This document shows positions 5,383 through 9,077 of a stretch of 9,077 nt of DNA, one piece after another. A model generated the notes under the pieces. The model did no database searches. It had not been told where the DNA came from and was given only the letters and a program-made list of their open reading frames with translations. Within the stretch, counting starts at the first letter, position 1, and each line of letters begins with the position of its first letter. Made by a program: the position numbers and the translations under genes. Source of the DNA: Pseudomonadota bacterium (lineage in GTDB: Bacteria > Pseudomonadota > Alphaproteobacteria > Rhizobiales > Methyloligellaceae); contig JADFHH010000040.1 of assembly GCA_022567275.1 (NCBI GenBank), positions 1 to 9,077 of the forward strand, written 5' to 3'.

Positions 5383-5461
5383 TCTTGCCTTGGCATACAA
5401 TAAAATTCAGACTAGTATGGCTGAGCGGTCCTGGAAACCGCAAGGGAGATAGTCAAAGAGA

Positions 5462-6076
5462 ATGCTCGTAGAAGAGGCGACGCGGGAGATGTCCGACTCT
5501 CTCGCATCCGAAGATGCGCTGCGTGCGCAAATGTATCGTTTTCTGGCGCGGCTTCTGGCTGCCCCTCCCGATAAGGCGTTGCTGAAAACCATCGCCGGAC
5601 TGGAAGGCGATGAGACCGATCTGGGCAAGGCCATGCTGTCATTGGGCAAGCTGGCCGCGAAGATAAACACCGCGCAGGCCGAAGAGGAATATCATGATCT
5701 GTTCATCGGCGTTGCCCGGGGCGAGTTGCTCCCCTACGGATCCTACTATCTGACCGGATTTCTTCACGAAAAACCACTGGCCAAATTACGCAATGATATG
5801 GCCCGGCTCGGCATCGCCCGCGGTAGCGTCCACAAGGAGCCGGAAGACCATATCGCATCGCTCATGGATATGATGGCCGGATTGATTACCGGCGAATTTG
5901 GCGATCCGGCGCCGCTCGCCGTTCAAAAGAATTTTTTCGAGGCCCATATTTCCAAATGGGCAAGTCATTTCTTCGCCGACCTTGAAGGGGCGAAGACATC
6001 GGTTCTCTACACCGCATTAGGCACGATTGGCCGCAGCTTCATGGAAATTGAAGCCACGGCCTTTTCCATGTCCTGA
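5462..6076 (+). CDS. TorD/DmsD-family chaperone for formate dehydrogenase
   Basis: This 204-residue, mostly helical cytoplasmic protein belongs to the redox-enzyme maturation chaperones. They bind the Tat signal and apoprotein of molybdoenzymes until the cofactor is in place. Family marks are the YHDLFIG segment (77-83) followed by LLPYGSYYLTG (89-99). The signature EPEDHIASLMDMM (126-138), and a later helix F...H.SKWASHF, complete the pattern. Length is usual for the family. It heads an operon with a Tat-signal small protein and the Tat-exported FDH3 subunit, so FDH3A is the likely client. The start at ATG 5462 has only a weak purine-rich stretch nearby. ATG 5489 (MSDSLASEDALRAQ) aligns better with usual N-termini but has GGGAG directly against it, so the start is not settled. 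Confidence 0.9.
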   Translation: MLVEEATREMSDSLASEDALRAQMYRFLARLLAAPPDKALLKTIAGLEGDETDLGKAMLSLGKLAAKINTAQAEEEYHDLFIGVARGELLPYGSYYLTGFLHEKPLAKLRNDMARLGIARGSVHKEPEDHIASLMDMMAGLITGEFGDPAPLAVQKNFFEAHISKWASHFFADLEGAKTSVLYTALGTIGRSFMEIEATAFSMS

Positions 6077-6094
6077 CGCGGTTCGTAGGGAAGG

Positions 6095-6117
6095 CGGGCG
6101 TGGCGAATGGCCGCCCG
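6095..6117 (+). other. Intercistronic hairpin between the chaperone and the Tat small protein
   Basis: CGGGCG (6095-6100) pairs with CGCCCG (6112-6117) around an 11-nt loop. No T tract follows. It may protect mRNA ends or set relative expression within the operon. It stops 10 nt before the Shine-Dalgarno of the next gene. Confidence 0.35.
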
Positions 6118-6138
6118 TCCAACAAAAGGAGGCAGAGC

Positions 6139-6336
6139 ATGAAGGAAAAATGTGATCGTGTGAAAGCTGACCGCCGCAGTTTCCTGAAACTCGCGGGTGC
6201 TGGCGCCGTTACTGGCGGCGCGGTTCTCGTGGGCGGCAAGGGTGTGGCCGAGGCTGGCACGGCTGCCGTTGAGACTGGTCGTCTCTATAGAGAGACCGAC
6301 CACATCAAAAAATATTACGAGTTGGCCCGTTTCTAA
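6139..6336 (+). CDS. Small formate dehydrogenase-associated Tat-signal protein
   Basis: This 65-residue protein has a clear twin-arginine motif, DRRSFLKLAG (11-20). A small-residue hydrophobic core follows (AGAVTGGAVLVGG, 21-33), then a possible AEA cleavage region (37-39). Only about 26 residues would remain after cleavage (from GTAAVETG to HIKKYYELARF). This matches the known family of small Tat proteins encoded beside periplasmic FDH genes (formate dehydrogenase region TAT target). The family's role is not established as far as I know; a helper in export or assembly of FDH3 is a reasonable guess. ATG 6139 is chosen because AGGAGG (6127-6132) stands 6 nt upstream; a GTG at 6100 lacks such a site. 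It lies between the chaperone and fdh3A on the same strand, and its Tat region resembles that of FDH3A (DRRSFLRN). Confidence 0.88.
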   Translation: MKEKCDRVKADRRSFLKLAGAGAVTGGAVLVGGKGVAEAGTAAVETGRLYRETDHIKKYYELARF

Positions 6337-6358
6337 CGGTTCGGTACGTAATTGGAAC

Positions 6359-6384
6359 AGCCCTGTTTTTACGGGGCACGGGCT
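6359..6384 (+). other. Alternative hairpins in the leader of fdh3A
   Basis: GCCCTG (6360-6365) can pair with CGGGGC (6372-6377, one U-G pair) around a 6-nt loop. AGCCC (6359-6363) can pair instead with GGGCT (6380-6384). The two stems exclude each other. They lie in the 89-nt gap between the small Tat gene and fdh3A. Five T residues at 6393-6397 are too distant for a standard terminator. A role in mRNA processing or subunit stoichiometry is possible but unproven. Confidence 0.35.
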
Positions 6385-6425
6385 CTGAAACGTTTTTGGA
6401 GCACAACCTTTGGAAGGAGAAAGCT

Positions 6426-9077
6426 ATGCTAAGGAAGAAGATAGACGGGGTTGCGAATGGCCCCCGCTTATCGTCTGCCATAAGCGAGCTGACTGGTGGC
6501 GCCGTTGACCGGCGCAGCTTCCTGCGCAATTCGGGACTGGCGATTGGCGGTCTCGCGGCCCTTTCGGGCATGCGCAGTGGGATGGTCACCAAAGCTGAGG
6601 CGCAAATCGCCGGCGGTGGTACGATCGAGATTAAAAAATCGGTCTGTACCCATTGTTCGGTGGGGTGCACGGTCTTGGCGGAGGTGCAGAACGGTGTCTG
6701 GATCGGGCAAGAGCCCGGTTTCGACAGCCCGTTCAACCTTGGCGCTCATTGTGCCAAGGGTGCTTCAGTGCGCGAACACGCTCATGGCGAGCGGCGTCTG
6801 AAGTATCCAACCAAGCTCGAAGGCGGTAAATGGAAAAGGATCAGCTGGGATCAGGCGATCAACGAGATCGGCGACAAAATGCTGGAGATCCGTAAAACCT
6901 CCGGTCCCGACTCGGTCTATTGGCTCGGTTCGGCGAAACATTCGAACGAACAAGCCTATCTGTTCCGCAAATTCTATGCATTCTGGGGATCGAATAACGG
7001 CGATCACCAGGCGCGGATTTGTCACTCGACCACGGTCGCGGGTGTCGCCAACACCTGGGGCTATGGCGCGATGACCAACTCTTACAACGACATCCACAAT
7101 AGCCGGTCCATGATCCTGTTCGGCTCGAATCCCTGCGAAGCTCACCCCGTTGCACTTCTGCACATCCTGAGGGCTAAGGAAGTGAACAATGCGCCGCTGA
7201 TCGTCTGCGATCCGCGCTTCACGCGCACCGCAGCGCATGCGACGGAATATGTCCGCTTGCGTCCGGGGACCGACAACGCACTGACCTGGGGCCTTCTCTG
7301 GCATATCTTTGAGAATGGCTGGGAGGACAAGGAGTATATCCGCCAGCGCGTGTGGGGCATGGAGTACATCCGCGAGGAAGTGAAGAAGTGGAATCCGGAA
7401 GAAACCCAGAGGGTCACCGGCGTGCCGGGGTCTCAGGTGAGGCGCGTTGCCCGCACCTTGGTCAACAACAGGCCCGGTACTCTGATTTGGTGCATGGGCG
7501 GTACGCAACACCACCACGCCAATAACCAGACGCGGGCCTATTGCATTCTGCAACTGGCTCTCGGCAATATCGGCCGGGCTGGCGGCGGCGCCAATATCTT
7601 CCGCGGCCACGACAACGTACAGGGCGCGACGGACATGTGCGTGCTGTCGCATTCGTTGCCAGGCTATTATGGCCTCAAGAAAGGCTCGTGGAAGCACTGG
7701 GCGCGCGTCTGGGATGTCGACTACGACTATCTCAAGGGCCGTTTCGCTTCAGAGAAGCTGATGCAGTCGAAGGGCATTCCGGTGTCCCGCTGGATCGATG
7801 GCGTTCTTGAGAATAAGGACAACATTGACCAGAATGACAATCTCCGGGCGATGGTGTTCATGGGTCACGCGGCGAATTCGCAGACCCGTGGTGTGGAGAT
7901 GAAGAAGGCCATGGAGAAACTCGATCTCCTGGTCGTCATCGATCCATATCCGACTGTGGCGGCGGTGATGCACGACCGCACCGATGGCGTATACCTGCTG
8001 CCGGCTACGACGCAGTTCGAGACTTACGGGTCCGTGACGGCGTCCAACCGCTCGCTGCAGTGGCGTGAGAAGGTGATCGAGCCGCTCTTTGAGTGCAAGC
8101 CCGATCAGGACATTCTGTATCTGTTAGCCAAGAAGCTTGGTTTCGCCGGCGAGATGTTCAAGAACATCAAAGTCGACGGAGAAGCAGTGGATGTCGAGGA
8201 CGTCACCCTTGAGTTCAACAAGGGCATGTGGACCATCGGCTATACCGGCCAGTCGCCGGAGCGGCTGAAGCTGCATATGGCGAACCAGCACACTTTCGAC
8301 AAGACCACGCTTCAGGCGAAGGGCGGTCCGTGTGATGGCGAGACTTACGGCCTGCCTTGGCCGTGCTGGGGCACAGCGGATATGAAACATCCAGGTACTC
8401 ATATCCTGTATGATCCGACCAAGCCCGTCGCTGAAGGCGGTTTGAACTTCCGCGCTCGTTTCGGTGTGAAAGCGCCGGACAAGTGGGGCGGCGCAAACAT
8501 GCTTGCCGAAGGCGGTCAGGAAGGATCGTCCTATCCGGTCGGCAATGAGCTAAAAGATGGCCATCCCGAGTTCACCATGGCCATGCTCAAGAAGCTTGGC
8601 TGGGACAGTGATCTCACGGCGGATGAAAAGGCAGTCATCGAAAAGATCGCTGGCGACAAGACCAACTGGAAGACCGACCTCTCGGGCGGCATCCAGCGCG
8701 TCGCGATCAAGCATGGCTGTGCGCCTTTCGGCAACGCGAAGGCACGGACCGTGGTCTGGAACTTCCCGGATCCTGTTCCGCTCCATCGTGAGCCTCTCTA
8801 CACCAACCGGCGTGATCTGCTGCCGAAATACAAAACGTATTCCGACCGGCAGATGTATCGCCTTCCGACCCGCTATGCGTCGATCCAGAAAGACGATTAC
8901 TCGAAAGAGTATCCGTTGATCCTGACATCGGGGCGCCTCGTGGAATATGAGGGTGGCGGTGAAGAATCCCGGTCCAACCCGTGGCTGGCGGAACTTCAGC
9001 AAGACATGTTTGTTGAAATCAACACGTCGGACGCGAACGATCGGGGCATCAGGGATGGCCAGATGGTCTGGCTCTGG
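6426..9077 (+). CDS. fdh3A: Periplasmic formate dehydrogenase catalytic subunit (FDH3/FdnG type), 3'-truncated
   Basis: The 884 codons visible form one unbroken frame to the window edge; the C-terminus lies outside. A Tat signal (DRRSFLRN, 28-35, then a hydrophobic core near 37-48 and AEA at 57-59) shows export to the periplasm. The 4Fe-4S site is CTHCSVGC (Cys74/77/81) plus Cys109. The active-site pair is Cys199-His200 in RICHSTTVAG, Cys instead of selenocysteine. Arg393 in FRGHDNVQG is the conserved FDH active-site Arg. The dinucleotide-binding C-terminal domain begins near residue 835 (YPLILTSGRL) and is cut off. It should oxidise formate in the periplasm and pass electrons to an Fe-S beta subunit and a cytochrome b gamma subunit, expected just downstream. 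AAGGAG at 6414-6419 lies 6 nt before ATG 6426. Its chaperone and small Tat partner precede it. Assignment to FDH3 specifically rests on remembered similarity. Confidence 0.95.
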   Translation, partial: MLRKKIDGVANGPRLSSAISELTGGAVDRRSFLRNSGLAIGGLAALSGMRSGMVTKAEAQIAGGGTIEIKKSVCTHCSVGCTVLAEVQNGVWIGQEPGFDSPFNLGAHCAKGASVREHAHGERRLKYPTKLEGGKWKRISWDQAINEIGDKMLEIRKTSGPDSVYWLGSAKHSNEQAYLFRKFYAFWGSNNGDHQARICHSTTVAGVANTWGYGAMTNSYNDIHNSRSMILFGSNPCEAHPVALLHILRAKEVNNAPLIVCDPRFTRTAAHATEYVRLRPGTDNALTWGLLWHIFENGWEDKEYIRQRVWGMEYIREEVKKWNPEETQRVTGVPGSQVRRVARTLVNNRPGTLIWCMGGTQHHHANNQTRAYCILQLALGNIGRAGGGANIFRGHDNVQGATDMCVLSHSLPGYYGLKKGSWKHWARVWDVDYDYLKGRFASEKLMQSKGIPVSRWIDGVLENKDNIDQNDNLRAMVFMGHAANSQTRGVEMKKAMEKLDLLVVIDPYPTVAAVMHDRTDGVYLLPATTQFETYGSVTASNRSLQWREKVIEPLFECKPDQDILYLLAKKLGFAGEMFKNIKVDGEAVDVEDVTLEFNKGMWTIGYTGQSPERLKLHMANQHTFDKTTLQAKGGPCDGETYGLPWPCWGTADMKHPGTHILYDPTKPVAEGGLNFRARFGVKAPDKWGGANMLAEGGQEGSSYPVGNELKDGHPEFTMAMLKKLGWDSDLTADEKAVIEKIAGDKTNWKTDLSGGIQRVAIKHGCAPFGNAKARTVVWNFPDPVPLHREPLYTNRRDLLPKYKTYSDRQMYRLPTRYASIQKDDYSKEYPLILTSGRLVEYEGGGEESRSNPWLAELQQDMFVEINTSDANDRGIRDGQMVWLW

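Larger units (their letters stand above)
5111..5461. other. Divergent control region between moaA and the FDH3 operon
   Basis: Some 350 bases without a convincing gene. Short frames here lack ribosome binding sites and family resemblance. The stretch holds a candidate leftward promoter with an overlapping dyad (5162-5195), a CATAAC/GTTATG dyad (5256-5272) and a sigma-54-like promoter (5367-5382) facing the FDH3 operon. The right half is AT-rich, as expected for a promoter region. Confidence 0.6.

Noticed and set aside
7014..7031. Possible selenocysteine codon at the FDH3 active site
   Set aside because: The codon at 7020-7022 is TGT (Cys199), not TGA. The FDH1 equivalent, Cys372, is also an ordinary Cys codon.
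6765..7697. Minus-strand frame of 310 codons opposite fdh3A
   Set aside because: It lies opposite the conserved FDH core and has no recognisable domain.
1..9077. CRISPR array, tRNA, rRNA, transposase or attachment site
   Set aside because: I found no regularly spaced repeats, no tRNA-like cloverleaf, no transposase or integrase frame and no flanking duplications.

Overview
The window is chromosomal DNA from a GC-rich bacterium, most likely an alphaproteobacterium of the Hyphomicrobiales type. It is a formate-oxidation locus. It carries parts of two different metal-dependent formate dehydrogenases (FDH), plus a molybdenum-cofactor gene and an FDH chaperone. The large subunit at 703-3483 resembles the cytoplasmic NAD+-linked tungsten/molybdenum FDH1 of Methylorubrum extorquens. 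The truncated gene at the right edge resembles the periplasmic, membrane-linked FDH3 of the same group. That pairing suggests a methylotroph or other formate user, but this is inference from remembered family resemblance, not from a search.

Layout. (1) 2-388, the end of the FDH1 beta subunit (FMN/NADH side). (2) 385-706, a disturbed junction. The apparent original start of the alpha subunit (ATGA overlap, good Shine-Dalgarno) is cut after 11 codons by a G/C-tract palindromic repeat cassette that carries a gutted DUF559 gene. (3) 703-3483, the alpha subunit fdh1A, now starting from an ATG whose Shine-Dalgarno lies inside the terminal hairpin of the cassette. (4) 3484-4081, largely non-coding, with two similar dyads 75 bp apart, a paired GTATAC motif, a possible 60-residue small gene and a strong rightward Rho-independent terminator. 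(5) 4082-5110 on the minus strand, moaA. (6) 5111-5461, the divergent control region between moaA and the FDH3 operon, with several dyads and a sigma-54-like promoter. (7) 5462-9077, the FDH3 operon: a TorD/DmsD-type chaperone, a 65-residue Tat-signal protein of the FDH-associated family, and the Tat-exported catalytic subunit fdh3A, which runs off the window.

How the genes fit together. Both catalytic subunits bind a bis-molybdopterin-guanine-dinucleotide Mo/W centre and use Cys rather than selenocysteine at the active site. MoaA starts synthesis of that cofactor. The TorD-like protein is expected to hold the FDH3 apoprotein and proofread its Tat signal until the cofactor is inserted. FDH1 would yield NADH in the cytoplasm, and FDH3 would feed electrons from periplasmic formate into the membrane.

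No complete new system is evident. The most unusual feature is the repeat cassette at the fdh1B/fdh1A boundary. It appears to have replaced the native start, supplied a new ribosome binding site within a hairpin, and recreated an ATGA overlap.
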